Shown here piece after piece: positions 15,261 through 24,428 of a DNA stretch of 33,346 bases. Under the pieces are notes generated by a model that was not told the DNA's origin, searched no databases, and was given only the letters and a program-made list of their open reading frames with translations. The translations under genes were made by a program, and so were the position numbers. The DNA is taken from the NCBI GenBank assembly GCA_938085105.1, contig CALKGK010000078.1, positions 1 to 33,346 of the forward strand, given 5' to 3'. Source of the stretch: an uncultured Flavobacteriales bacterium (GTDB lineage Bacteria > Bacteroidota > Bacteroidia > Flavobacteriales_D > Sanyastnellaceae). Position 1 is the first letter of the stretch; the number at the start of each line of letters is the position of its first letter.

Positions 15261-17951
15261 ATGACCCTGACTTACAAAATCCTCTTTGCGACAGGTCTAA
15301 TTTTCTTGACTAGTCCAACGCTCAAAGCTCAATACTTCCCTGAAACAGAAGAAGTACTTTTACCTCAATTCACTAACATCAATCTTCCAGAAGAACCTCA
15401 AGAGGAAGAACAAAACTACATTCAACTCGCCCCGGCTCCCGCTGCTGAATTTTTCATTTACAGCTTGGATTCTGGCCTTTGGAGCAACCCTGCTATTTGG
15501 AGTTGCGATTGCGTTCCAGAAGGAAGTGTAGACGTTGAAATTGTGGATGTACACGAGGTGATCATCGACTCTGATATCTCCATCAACAGCCTTGCTATTC
15601 AAGATGAGGCAAGTCTTACTTTGCCAACAGATGCTGAACACACACTTGAATTATCCGGAGATTGGTTCAATCAAGGAAATTTCAATGCGGAGCGAGGGAC
15701 TGTTGTATTCTCTTCAGCCAACGAACAATCCATTCTGGGAGAAACCGCTTTTCACCATTTGAATCTGTTTGGAAGCAATTCAGTTGCACTACAGAACGAA
15801 GTTTCCGTGAAAGGCATTTTGGAAATTCAAGGAAGAACCTTGCTTACCAATGGCCTATTGACCATGAGCAGCAGCATTTCCGAGAAAGCTCAAATTGCTC
15901 CTTTATACACTGGAAATATCGAGGGTGAACTCACCTATCTCAACGTTATTTATACTCCGTACACTGGATGGTTGAACATTGGCGCTCCTATGGTTAACGC
16001 CAATATATCTGAGTGGAACGATGATTTCGTCACTACAGGTTTTACTGGAAGCGATTATCCAAATTACAGTTTTGTGAGCATTCAGCGATACAACGAAGCT
16101 TCGAGCACTCCTGAAGGGTCTTTTCTACCCGTTGGCTCTATCGACGAGGCAATTGTTCCCGGCGAAGGCTACTACGTATATGTTAACCCTGGCACTTATT
16201 ACATTGACGTAACAGGAACTGTAGTAACTGGAGAGTTCGAAATGCCCGTTAGCTATACAGATAATGATTTACCGAGCTCTGACGGTTTGCGTTTGATGAG
16301 TAATCCATACCCAAGTAAAATCAATTGGGAAGACGAAGCAGGATGGGAACACAACAATATGTACCGAGCCATTTATTCTTGGGACGTGAGTGCAAATCAG
16401 TTCAAGACTTACTTAAACGGATACTCAGTGAATGGTGGTTCTCCCATTATCAACCCTTGTCAAACCTTCTGGGTACAGGCCAATGATAACGACCCTGAAC
16501 TTTATATCAACGAACATGCTAAAACCACCTCAGGCAATCAAACCGCTAGTCAACCAATGAATTTTGTTGGACTGAGAATTACCAACGGAGGCAGTGTGGA
16601 CGAAATGATGGTTGTTTTTAGCGAAGAAGGAACACCTGCTTTTGATTTAGGATTGGACGCTTTGAAACTCAACAGTTCTAGCGCCAACATAAATGCAGGA
16701 ACAAAAGGTGAAGACGGCACACTTTTGGCCATCAACACCACCAACATTGGAGAAGGCGACTTTGATATTCCCATTTCGATGGACATTGCCACGCCTGGAG
16801 TATACTCATTGCTCATCGATGAATTGCCCATCAGCAATACCATTACTGCTTGTATGGTGATTTTGGATACAGAAAACGGCAACACCTATCCTTTAGAAGA
16901 GGGACTTGAAATTACTTTTGAAACGCCAAGCGTGGAAGAACAAGAACGCTTCGTGATTCAAGTTGGAGCTGCATTGCAAGTAGAGAGTCAAGACATTTCT
17001 TGTTTCGCTGCGGGGAATGGTTCTGCCATGATTCAAGGAACGGGTAACGGTCCATGGGACTATCAGCTCACCGACACCCAAGGGAATGTGTTGGAAGAGG
17101 CTTTGGGTGTTGATGGAAGCATGGAATTCGATCAACTTGAACAAGGAGTTTATCGACTACACGCCATGAACAACGACCACTGCGCAGTGCTCTCAAGAAT
17201 CGTCTCCATTGCTGAGCCAACCCAACTTGAAGCAAGCGTACTCGGAAGTCATCTCGATTGCGACCAAGGTCTCGAAGGAACACTCGAAGTAAACGCAAGT
17301 GGCGGAGTCGGCCCTTACACCTTCACGCTCAACGACGCAGAAGTTGGAAGCACCATCATCGGACTCGCTCCTGGACAATACGAGGTGCTTGTGAGTGATG
17401 CTCAAGCGTGCACGCAAACCGTGAGCGGAGAAGTTACTGGAAACACCGGAGTGAACGCGAGTTTCGAAACCGAAAGTGGAATTGTTTACCTCGAAAACGG
17501 CGAAGTAACAGTGGAGTTCACCAATACTTCTGAAAATGCAGATAACTTCGTTTGGGAGTTCGGTATGGATGGTGAAACAACAAACAGTGAAAACGGAACC
17601 TTCACCTTCACATCACCAGGGTTCTACCTCATCACGCTTTACGCAAGCAACAGCGATTGCGACGACAGCTCTCAATACATGCTCGTTGTGGAAGGAAGCA
17701 GCGATGTAAACGAAGCAATGGATGAATTAGATTTCAATGCTCAACTGACGGGTGGTCTGCTCGAAATCACTTTTGACAATTACACCAGTCCACTTGATTT
17801 CCAAGTGCGCAACACCTCAGGTCAGCTCATCCTTGAAGATCGAATGGAAGGCTTTAACTACCAAGGCTCATTGAACATTAGTCCTGGAATTTATTTCCTT
17901 CGTATCCGCACAGAAACGGGATGGGTTGTCAAGAAAATCTTGGGTTCATAA
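15261..17951 (+). CDS. T9SS type A sorting-domain secreted protein with PKD domain
   Basis: 896 residues. Signal peptide at 1-23 (ILFATGLIFLTSPTLKA, then QYFPE). A region resembling a G8/beta-helix fold (about 70-210) begins GLWSNPAIWSCDC. SprB-like repeats start near residue 575 (ISCFAAGNGSAMI; ASGGVGPYTFTLN; GLAPGQYEVLVSD), a PKD domain covers about 732-810 (FTNTSENADNFVWEFG and FTSPGFYLITLYAS), and a T9SS type A C-terminal domain covers about 824-896, ending with SPGIYFLRIRTETGWVVKKIL. This domain directs outer-membrane translocation and surface anchoring by the type IX system. Ligand or substrate unknown; no enzyme domain is evident. Followed by a strong terminator, so probably monocistronic. 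Confidence 0.88.
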   Translation: MTLTYKILFATGLIFLTSPTLKAQYFPETEEVLLPQFTNINLPEEPQEEEQNYIQLAPAPAAEFFIYSLDSGLWSNPAIWSCDCVPEGSVDVEIVDVHEVIIDSDISINSLAIQDEASLTLPTDAEHTLELSGDWFNQGNFNAERGTVVFSSANEQSILGETAFHHLNLFGSNSVALQNEVSVKGILEIQGRTLLTNGLLTMSSSISEKAQIAPLYTGNIEGELTYLNVIYTPYTGWLNIGAPMVNANISEWNDDFVTTGFTGSDYPNYSFVSIQRYNEASSTPEGSFLPVGSIDEAIVPGEGYYVYVNPGTYYIDVTGTVVTGEFEMPVSYTDNDLPSSDGLRLMSNPYPSKINWEDEAGWEHNNMYRAIYSWDVSANQFKTYLNGYSVNGGSPIINPCQTFWVQANDNDPELYINEHAKTTSGNQTASQPMNFVGLRITNGGSVDEMMVVFSEEGTPAFDLGLDALKLNSSSANINAGTKGEDGTLLAINTTNIGEGDFDIPISMDIATPGVYSLLIDELPISNTITACMVILDTENGNTYPLEEGLEITFETPSVEEQERFVIQVGAALQVESQDISCFAAGNGSAMIQGTGNGPWDYQLTDTQGNVLEEALGVDGSMEFDQLEQGVYRLHAMNNDHCAVLSRIVSIAEPTQLEASVLGSHLDCDQGLEGTLEVNASGGVGPYTFTLNDAEVGSTIIGLAPGQYEVLVSDAQACTQTVSGEVTGNTGVNASFETESGIVYLENGEVTVEFTNTSENADNFVWEFGMDGETTNSENGTFTFTSPGFYLITLYASNSDCDDSSQYMLVVEGSSDVNEAMDELDFNAQLTGGLLEITFDNYTSPLDFQVRNTSGQLILEDRMEGFNYQGSLNISPGIYFLRIRTETGWVVKKILGS

Positions 17952-17976
17952 TTCAAACATAAAGCATTAATCAAAT

Positions 17977-18007
17977 AAAAGGGGGTCTCATTGGGCCTCT
18001 TTTTTTT
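17977..18007 (+). terminator. Terminator after the T9SS cargo gene
   Basis: AAAAGGGG (17977-17984) pairs with CCTCTTTT (17996-18003), with one G-T wobble, followed by a continuing T-run to 18007. It lies 25 bases after the stop. Confidence 0.75.
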
Positions 18008-18087
18008 GGGCTGAAGCTGAACAAGTGCATGTCAAACACAGTGCTTTCTTTCGATGAAAAAAGACCGCATTAAACATCCATTTTTCT

Positions 18088-18095
18088 TACTTTTG
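18088..18095 (+). promoter_or_regulatory. purQ promoter -7 box
   Basis: TACTTTTG matches all defined positions of TAnnTTTG and ends 19 bases before the purQ ATG. No TTG is visible at the expected -33 spacing. Confidence 0.5.
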
Positions 18096-18114
18096 CCCCT
18101 CAATATTAGCGCTT

Positions 18115-18807
18115 ATGAAATTCGGAGTGATCACTTTCCCAGGATCCAATTGCGATCAAGACATGGTTTATACCTTACGCGACATTCTTGGAATGGAGGT
18201 AGAAACCTTGTGGCACAAAGACAAAGATCTCAAAGGGGTCGATTTTGTGGTTGTACCCGGTGGCTTCTCTTACGGAGATTATCTGCGTTCTGGGGCCATA
18301 GCACGTTTTTCACCTATCATGTCGGAAGTCATCCAACACGCTGAAAAAGGTGGGTATGTGATGGGCATTTGCAACGGATTTCAAATCCTCACCGAGGCAG
18401 GTTTACTTCCTGGAGCGCTCTTGCACAACAACAGCAGAAAATTCATTTGCGACAATATTTACTTGACGCCACAAAGTTCATCAGCGATTATTTCTGCAAA
18501 ATTAGATTCACAGAAAGCCTATAAAATTCCCATTGCACACGGTGAAGGGAACTATTTTGCAGATGCAGATACTTTGAAGCGCTTGAATGATAATGATCAG
18601 GTGATTTTCCGCTACTGTGACGCTGAAGGACACATTTCCGAGTCGTCAAACCCCAACGGAAGTGCTGAAAACATTGCCGGAGTTTGCAATGAAGGCAAGA
18701 ATGTATTCGGAATGATGCCTCACCCGGAGAGAGCATCTGACTTCGAACTGGGCAACACCGACGGTAGAGAAATCTTTGAATCCATGCTTGCGCTCACAAA
18801 CGCTTAA
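18115..18807 (+). CDS. purQ: Phosphoribosylformylglycinamidine synthase subunit PurQ
   Basis: 230 residues. Class I glutamine amidotransferase subunit that supplies ammonia to PurL for conversion of FGAR to FGAM, fourth step of purine synthesis. Visible: KFGVITFPGSNCDQDM start, VVPGGFSYGDYLR, the nucleophile elbow GICNGFQIL (Cys86), AHGEGNY, and the catalytic pair in MMPHPERASD (His203, Glu205). Length matches a free-standing PurQ, so the organism should use the three-part PurS-PurQ-PurL complex rather than one fused PurL of about 1200 residues; neither partner is in the window. The gene stands alone, preceded by a terminator and its own promoter box. Confidence 0.97.
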   Translation: MKFGVITFPGSNCDQDMVYTLRDILGMEVETLWHKDKDLKGVDFVVVPGGFSYGDYLRSGAIARFSPIMSEVIQHAEKGGYVMGICNGFQILTEAGLLPGALLHNNSRKFICDNIYLTPQSSSAIISAKLDSQKAYKIPIAHGEGNYFADADTLKRLNDNDQVIFRYCDAEGHISESSNPNGSAENIAGVCNEGKNVFGMMPHPERASDFELGNTDGREIFESMLALTNA

Positions 18808-18877
18808 GCTCTTTTCAGCAGCCTTTTCTTTCTGTTTGGGCTCAGATATTTCTTAGGCTCACAGAACATCTTTTTTT

Positions 18878-18885
18878 TACATTTG
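18878..18885 (+). promoter_or_regulatory. dxs promoter -7 box
   Basis: TACATTTG matches all defined positions of TAnnTTTG. It lies 48 bases before the dxs ATG, leaving an untranslated leader of roughly 40 bases that contains a GAAAGGAG stretch at 18901-18908, too far from the ATG (25 bases) to be an ordinary ribosome binding site. Confidence 0.5.
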
Positions 18886-18933
18886 TTTGTGTAGTAGTAA
18901 GAAAGGAGAACGTTATCCGTTATTTCAATCACC

Positions 18934-20862
18934 ATGAGCAAATTTCAAGCAGGTCCCATGCTGGACCAAATTAAATTCCCGGAAGATCTGAGAGCTAAGT
19001 TCTCTGAGGAAGATCTACCCCAGATTTGCGACGAGCTGCGTCAGTATATCGTTGACGTTGTTTCTGAAAAAGGGGGGCACTTTGGCGCTAGCCTTGGCGT
19101 GGTTGAAATGACCGTAGCCCTTCACTACATCTTCGATACACCGAAAGATCAGCTTGTCTGGGATGTGGGGCATCAAGCTTACGGACACAAAATTCTAACT
19201 GGTCGACGCGAGAATTTTCACACCAACCGAGTAATCAATGGTTTGAGTGGTTTTCCGAAAAGATCAGAATCGGAATACGATACATTTGGTGTTGGTCACA
19301 GTTCTACTTCCATCTCTGCAGCTTTGGGAATGGCCGTAGCAAATCGAGTTCAGAAAAAAGACCGTCAACACATTGCCGTTATTGGTGATGGTGCTATGAC
19401 CGCTGGTTTGGCCTTCGAAGGCTTGAACCACGGTGGGGTTGAAGACACCAACATGCTCGTGGTATTGAACGACAACTGCATGTCCATCGACCCGAACGTT
19501 GGCGCACTGAAAGAGTACCTTACCGACATCACAACTTCGCACACTTACAATAAGGTGAAGGATGAAGTTTGGAACCTTCTTGGGAAAATCAGCAAGTTTG
19601 GTCCCAATGCTCAAGTCATCGCACAAAAAGTAGAAAACGGAGTAAAAGCCGCACTTCTTAAGCAGAGTAACCTTTTTGAGTCTTTGAACTTCCGCTATTT
19701 CGGTCCTATTGACGGTCATGACGTTGAGTACATGGCGAAAGTACTGGCCGATTTGAAAGACATTCCCGGTCCGAAACTCCTTCACTGCGTTACCATGAAA
19801 GGGAAAGGCTATGCTCCTGCTGAGGCGGGATCTCCAACCCAATGGCACGCACCGGGATTGTTCAACAAGGACACTGGCGAAATCATTAAGGTCACTCCAA
19901 AAAGCCCTAGCCCGCCGAAATACCAAGATGTATTTGGACACACCATCATCGAGCTTGCGGAGAAAAACGAAAAAATTGTGGGGGTAACTCCAGCGATGCC
20001 TACGGGAAGTTCATTGAAGTTTATGATGGACGCCATGCCCGACCGAGCTTTTGACGTCGGAATTGCCGAGCAACATGCAGTGACCTTTTCAGCAGGTATG
20101 GCCACCCAAGGACTGATTCCTTTTTGCAACATTTACTCCTCGTTCATGCAACGCGCTTATGACCAAGTGGTGCATGACGTGGCCTTGCAAAAATTGCCTG
20201 TTGTGTTTTGTTTGGATCGTGCTGGATTGGCTGGAGCAGACGGACCAACCCACCACGGAGCATTTGACATTGCATTTATGCGTTGCATTCCCAACCTCAT
20301 CGTTTCGGCGCCCATGAACGAAGCGGATTTGCGCAACCTCATGTATTCTTCACAAGCTGAAGATAATGGTGCTTGGGTGATCCGTTACCCTAGAGGTAAA
20401 GGAGTAATGACTGAGTGGAAAACACCGATGAAATTCATCAAACCGGGAACCGGGAAGAAGATCAAATCGGGAGAAGACATTGCTATTTTATCTATCGGAC
20501 ACATTGGAAACAAAGCCATTGAAGCCTGTGAAATTTTGAGTAAAGCAGGTGTGAGTATGGCGCATTACGACATGCGTTTTGCTAAGCCTTTGGATGAAAT
20601 CATGCTTCACGAAGTGTTCAGTAAATTCAAACAAATCATCACCATTGAAGACGGTTGTTTGCAAGGTGGTTTGGGATCTGCTATCCTTGAGTTTATGGTG
20701 GATAACGGCTATCAATCACAGGTGAAGCGCTTGGGAATTGAAGATGAATTCATCGAACACGGAACGCAAGAAGAACTCTATTCTGAATGTGGTATCAACA
20801 CTGAAAACATTCTTGAAACGGCGCGTAAAATGCTTCTCGAACAACAGAAAATGGTTGGATAA
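18934..20862 (+). CDS. dxs: 1-deoxy-D-xylulose-5-phosphate synthase
   Basis: 642 residues. Condenses pyruvate and glyceraldehyde-3-phosphate to DXP using thiamine diphosphate, first step of the MEP isoprenoid pathway; cytoplasmic. Visible: HFGASLGVVEMTVALHY and WDVGHQAYGHKILTGR, the TPP-binding motif starting GDGAMTAG (151-158) and ending NDN (179-181), then the transketolase-like Pyr domain with EQHAVTFSAGMA and DRAGLAGADGPTHHG (from Asp428), and the C-terminal domain with IEDGCLQGGLGSAI. All catalytic motifs are intact. A second in-frame ATG at 18958 is possible, but the length from 18934 is typical. It shares one base of its stop (TAATG) with the DUF2480 gene. Confidence 0.98.
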   Translation: MSKFQAGPMLDQIKFPEDLRAKFSEEDLPQICDELRQYIVDVVSEKGGHFGASLGVVEMTVALHYIFDTPKDQLVWDVGHQAYGHKILTGRRENFHTNRVINGLSGFPKRSESEYDTFGVGHSSTSISAALGMAVANRVQKKDRQHIAVIGDGAMTAGLAFEGLNHGGVEDTNMLVVLNDNCMSIDPNVGALKEYLTDITTSHTYNKVKDEVWNLLGKISKFGPNAQVIAQKVENGVKAALLKQSNLFESLNFRYFGPIDGHDVEYMAKVLADLKDIPGPKLLHCVTMKGKGYAPAEAGSPTQWHAPGLFNKDTGEIIKVTPKSPSPPKYQDVFGHTIIELAEKNEKIVGVTPAMPTGSSLKFMMDAMPDRAFDVGIAEQHAVTFSAGMATQGLIPFCNIYSSFMQRAYDQVVHDVALQKLPVVFCLDRAGLAGADGPTHHGAFDIAFMRCIPNLIVSAPMNEADLRNLMYSSQAEDNGAWVIRYPRGKGVMTEWKTPMKFIKPGTGKKIKSGEDIAILSIGHIGNKAIEACEILSKAGVSMAHYDMRFAKPLDEIMLHEVFSKFKQIITIEDGCLQGGLGSAILEFMVDNGYQSQVKRLGIEDEFIEHGTQEELYSECGINTENILETARKMLLEQQKMVG

Positions 20863-21368
20863 TGTCAGAGATCGTCAACAAAGTAGCAAAGAGTGGTTTG
20901 TACACCTTGGACCTTTCCGAGTGGTTTGTTGATGATGAAATGACACACATCGACCTCGCCCCGCTGCTTTGGCAAGGGCTTGTGCTCAAGGAAAGTGATT
21001 TTAGAGCTTGGGTGAAGGAAAACGATTGGGAGCAATACCGAGGAAAGCACGTTGCTGTTTACTGTTCTAGCGACGCCATTATTCCTCTTTGGGCCTACAT
21101 GCTCGTTAGCAGCGCCTTGGTTGACATTGCGAAGAACTGCATTAATTGTGCACCCGATCAACTTTCTGATATTTTGTACGCACAAAAAATCACTGCATTT
21201 GACGTGGATTCATTGGAAGATGCTCGCGTAGTGATCAAAGGCTGCAACGATGGAAATGTTCCCGATTTCGCCTACGGAATGCTCGTGAGCAAAATCCAAT
21301 CTCAAGTGAAATCGCTGATGTTTGGTGAGCCTTGTTCTACCGTTCCAGTTTACAAAAAGAAGAAGTAA
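20862..21368 (+). CDS. DUF2480 family protein
   Basis: 168 residues, soluble, no signal or membrane segment. Features: VAKSGLYTLDLSEW, MTHIDLAPLLWQGLVLKESDFRAWV, VAVYCSSDAIIPLWAYMLVSSAL, VVIKGCNDGNVPDFAYGMLVSKIQ and a Lys-rich tail. These match DUF2480, a Bacteroidota family of unknown function. Cysteines at four sites (CSSD, NCINC, KGCN, EPCS) might bind metal, but the spacing is not diagnostic. The ATG overlaps the dxs stop by one base, so it is expected to be translated by reinitiation after dxs and to be made in step with it. A role connected with isoprenoid synthesis or iron-sulfur enzymes would be guesswork. Confidence 0.88.
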   Translation: MSEIVNKVAKSGLYTLDLSEWFVDDEMTHIDLAPLLWQGLVLKESDFRAWVKENDWEQYRGKHVAVYCSSDAIIPLWAYMLVSSALVDIAKNCINCAPDQLSDILYAQKITAFDVDSLEDARVVIKGCNDGNVPDFAYGMLVSKIQSQVKSLMFGEPCSTVPVYKKKK

Positions 21369-21482
21369 TTCCTTGCAGGTCAAACGAAGAATTGCTGCTT
21401 TTTATCCTCCATCTACATCCTCCACAAAATCCCTCGAAATACTCAAATGCGATTCCGTAACTTGCCGTCTCAATCCTTTAGT

Positions 21483-24266
21483 ATGAGATCTCAGGAACAC
21501 GATAATAAACTTTTTCTTCTCGATGCTTATGCTCTCATTTTTCGAGCGTATTATGCCTTCATTCGCACCCCAAGAATCAATTCAAAAGGGCTAAACACCT
21601 CAGCGATGTTTGGCTTTACGAATGTGCTTTTGGACGTCATCAACAATGAAAAACCGTCTCACTTAGCCGTTGTTTTCGATCCTCCTGGGGGAAATTTCAG
21701 AAATGAAGTGTTCCCTGAGTACAAAGCCAATCGAGATGAAACCCCGGAAGACATCAAACTGTCGGTTCCACTCATCCATAAAATTCTTAAAGGTTTTGGG
21801 GTACCCACCATCGTGAAAGAAGGTTTTGAGGCGGATGACGTGATTGGACACATCGCTAAAATCGCAGAAAAGGAAGGCTATCTGACTTACATGATGACTC
21901 CTGATAAGGATTATGCTCAGCTCGTTTCGGAAAACATCTTCATGTTTCGCCCAGGAAGAAGCGGAAAACCACCAGAAATTTGGGGAGTACCTGAAGTAAA
22001 AGAACGCTTTGAAGTGGAACATCCCATGCAGGTGATTGACATCCTCGGTTTGCAGGGAGATGCTGTCGATAACATCCCCGGTATACCTGGAATTGGTGAG
22101 AAAACAGCCAAAAAGCTCATTGCGAAGTACGGAAGTGTTGAAGAGCTCATTGCGAACAGCCACGAACTCAAAGGCAAGCAGAAAGAAAACGTTGAGAATT
22201 TTGCAGAACAAGGGCTGCTTTCGAAACGTCTCGCCACAATCGTTACTGATCTTGACTATCAACCTGATTTTTCCGACATGGTCATGAGTCCAATGGACAA
22301 AGACCTTTTACGGGAAGTATTTGCAGAACTGGAATTTCGCACCTTGAGCAAGCGGGTTTTGGGTGAAGATCTCAGCGCGCCGGCTGAAGGAGAACAATTC
22401 TCTTTGTTTGGGGATGCCACCTCGAATGCTGACGATGAAGTAGCGGAAGTTCCTCAGGAGATGAAAACCATCGAAAACAGCGAGCACAACTACCATTTCT
22501 GCGACACTGAGGAAGCTCAAAAATCCCTTTTGGAGCAGCTTTTGAAGGTGAAAGAATACTGTTTTGATACCGAAACAAGTGAACTGGAAGCCATGGACGC
22601 TCAACTCGTGGGCATGTCGTTCTCCATTGCAGAAGGTGAAGCCTATTACGTGCCATTGATGGAGCGTCAGGCAGCAATCATGGAGGCCTTTTCTCCACTG
22701 TTTTTGGACGAAGAAAAAACCATGATTGGTCAGAATTTGAAATACGACCTGAAAGTTTTAGCGCGAAACGGTTATGAAGTTCGGAACAAGCTTTACGACA
22801 CCATGTTGGCGCACTACCTCATGAATCCTGACTCCAAGCACGGCATGGATTTTCTTTCTGAAACCTATCTGAACTACCGACCGGTGAGCATTGAAACCCT
22901 CATCGGTAAGAAGGGGAAAAACCAATTGAGCATGGCTGATTTGGAACCCAAGTCCATCTCCGATTATGCCTCTGAGGATGCTGACATCACCCTTCGCCTC
23001 AAAAACATCTTTGAAAAAGAAACCTCCCAAGATCCCATTAAAAAACTGTTCCACGAACTGGAGATCCCCTTACTTCGCGTGCTTTGCGACATCGAACAGG
23101 TTGGAGTGAATTTGGATGTAGAGACCTTGAAGGCGTATTCTTTGGAGCTCGGTGAGAAAGTCGACCGTTTGGAGGAAGAAATCCACAGTCTCGCTGGAGA
23201 GACTTTCAATGTAGACTCCCCGAAACAATTGGGGCCAATCCTTTTTGAAAAACTCGCCATTTCAAGCAAGGCGAAGAAGACAAAAACCGGTCAATACTCC
23301 ACCGGGGAAGATGTTTTAAGCAAGCACTTGAACGACCACGAGATTGTGCCTAAAATCCTTCAATACCGTCAACTTAAAAAATTGAAGTCGACCTACGTTG
23401 ACCCGCTTCCTACACTTGTGAATGCGAGCACGGGCAGATTGCACACCAACTACATGCAAACCGTAGCTGCCACTGGAAGATTGAGTTCCAACAATCCCAA
23501 TTTGCAAAACATTCCGATTCGAAGTGCTGAGGGGAGGGAAATTCGAAAAGCCTTTATTCCTCGGGACGATCAACACATATTACTCGCTGCAGATTACTCT
23601 CAGGTAGAATTGAGAATCATTGCGGCCTTGAGCAAAGATGAGGGTATGTGTTTGGCATTTAACGAAGGAAAGGACATTCACGCCGCTACCGCAGCGAAGG
23701 TGTTTGGGGTTCCCATTGAGGAAGTGGACCGCGAAATGCGCTCAAAAGCCAAAGCCGTGAATTTTGGAATCATCTATGGTCAGGGGGCCTTTGGTTTGGC
23801 TCAGAATCTGAACATTTCTCGGCGAGAGTCGAAGGAAATCATCGATCAATACTACAAGGAGTTCGCCAGTTTGAAAGCCTATCAAGACGCTAATATTGCC
23901 TTCGCCAAGGAGCATGGTTATGTAGAAACCATCATGGGTAGGAGAAGATATCTGAAAGACATCCACTCTAAAAATGCCGTTGTGCGAGGTTTTGCCGAGC
24001 GAAATGCCATCAACGCACCCATCCAAGGATCGGCAGCAGATGTGATTAAGGTAGCCATGGTGAATCTTCATCGCATTTTCAAAGAGCGCAATTTCAAATC
24101 AAAAATGATCATGCAAGTGCACGATGAACTTGTGTTTGACGCGCACAAGGATGAAATTGACATCATTTCACCCATCATTCAGAAAGAAATGGAGGGAGCG
24201 GTGAAACTTATTGTTCCTTTATCCGTAGAAATCGATCAAGGCCACAACTGGTTAGAAGCACATTGA
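21483..24266 (+). CDS. polA: DNA polymerase I
   Basis: 927 residues from the ATG at 21483, chosen because the conserved KLFLLDAYALIFRAYYAF begins nine residues in; an ATG at 21447 would add 12 residues. Three domains: the 5'-3' nuclease (1-300, with GIPGIGEKTAKKL helix-hairpin loop), the 3'-5' proofreading exonuclease (about 340-510) with Exo I FDTETSELE (Asp362, Glu364), Exo II GQNLKYDLKVL and Exo III YASEDADIT all intact, and the polymerase domain with palm motifs ADYSQVELR (Asp704) and QVHDELVFD (His880, Asp881, Glu882), plus the O-helix RSKAKAVNFGIIYGQGAFGL. Removes RNA primers and fills gaps. It is full-length with all three activities, unlike family members that have lost proofreading. 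Confidence 0.98.
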   Translation: MRSQEHDNKLFLLDAYALIFRAYYAFIRTPRINSKGLNTSAMFGFTNVLLDVINNEKPSHLAVVFDPPGGNFRNEVFPEYKANRDETPEDIKLSVPLIHKILKGFGVPTIVKEGFEADDVIGHIAKIAEKEGYLTYMMTPDKDYAQLVSENIFMFRPGRSGKPPEIWGVPEVKERFEVEHPMQVIDILGLQGDAVDNIPGIPGIGEKTAKKLIAKYGSVEELIANSHELKGKQKENVENFAEQGLLSKRLATIVTDLDYQPDFSDMVMSPMDKDLLREVFAELEFRTLSKRVLGEDLSAPAEGEQFSLFGDATSNADDEVAEVPQEMKTIENSEHNYHFCDTEEAQKSLLEQLLKVKEYCFDTETSELEAMDAQLVGMSFSIAEGEAYYVPLMERQAAIMEAFSPLFLDEEKTMIGQNLKYDLKVLARNGYEVRNKLYDTMLAHYLMNPDSKHGMDFLSETYLNYRPVSIETLIGKKGKNQLSMADLEPKSISDYASEDADITLRLKNIFEKETSQDPIKKLFHELEIPLLRVLCDIEQVGVNLDVETLKAYSLELGEKVDRLEEEIHSLAGETFNVDSPKQLGPILFEKLAISSKAKKTKTGQYSTGEDVLSKHLNDHEIVPKILQYRQLKKLKSTYVDPLPTLVNASTGRLHTNYMQTVAATGRLSSNNPNLQNIPIRSAEGREIRKAFIPRDDQHILLAADYSQVELRIIAALSKDEGMCLAFNEGKDIHAATAAKVFGVPIEEVDREMRSKAKAVNFGIIYGQGAFGLAQNLNISRRESKEIIDQYYKEFASLKAYQDANIAFAKEHGYVETIMGRRRYLKDIHSKNAVVRGFAERNAINAPIQGSAADVIKVAMVNLHRIFKERNFKSKMIMQVHDELVFDAHKDEIDIISPIIQKEMEGAVKLIVPLSVEIDQGHNWLEAH

Positions 24267-24274
24267 TGTAGGAA

Positions 24275-24321
24275 AAGAACTACACGTCTTTGTCTTTAAA
24301 CGAGAAGAGGTCGTAGTTTTT
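24275..24321 (+). terminator. Probable terminator after polA
   Basis: ACTAC (24279-24283) with following AC and TCTT pairs, with a bulge and a mismatch, with AAGA, GT and GTAGT (to 24317), followed by a T-run to 24321. It begins nine bases after the polA stop. The stem is imperfect. Confidence 0.5.
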
Positions 24322-24327
24322 GGTGTT

Positions 24328-24335
24328 TATCTTTG
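24328..24335 (+). promoter_or_regulatory. Promoter -7 box of the lipoprotein operon
   Basis: TATCTTTG matches all defined positions of TAnnTTTG. It lies just after the polA terminator and 93 bases before the lipoprotein start, implying a long leader that contains the hairpin at 24380-24400. No -33 element at the usual spacing. Confidence 0.5.
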
Positions 24336-24379
24336 TTCTGATGAACACCACTACTTTAAAAACTTTTAAGAATTAAACC

Positions 24380-24400
24380 CGTAGCTTCAAAAGAGCTACG
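24380..24400 (+). other. Hairpin in the leader of the lipoprotein operon
   Basis: CGTAGCT pairs perfectly with AGCTACG across a seven-base loop TCAAAAG. It lies in the predicted leader, about 28 bases before the start codon, without a following T-run. Confidence 0.4.
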
Positions 24401-24428
24401 TACTTTAACCTAGCCATAGTGCAACATC

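Noticed and set aside
17952-18114. Possible purine riboswitch before purQ
   Set aside because: The promoter box lies only 19 bases before the start, leaving no room for an aptamer, and no conserved loop sequence is visible.
18808-18933. Possible riboswitch before dxs
   Set aside because: A thiamine-responsive element was considered because dxs uses TPP, but neither the conserved CTGAGA core nor a paired layout is present; the leader of about 40 bases is too short.
19264-19941. Minus-strand frame of 225 codons inside dxs
   Set aside because: It is antisense to a conserved catalytic gene, with no motif and no promoter or start context.
21663-22262. Minus-strand frame of 199 codons inside polA
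   Set aside because: Antisense shadow of the 5' nuclease domain; no domain is recognisable.
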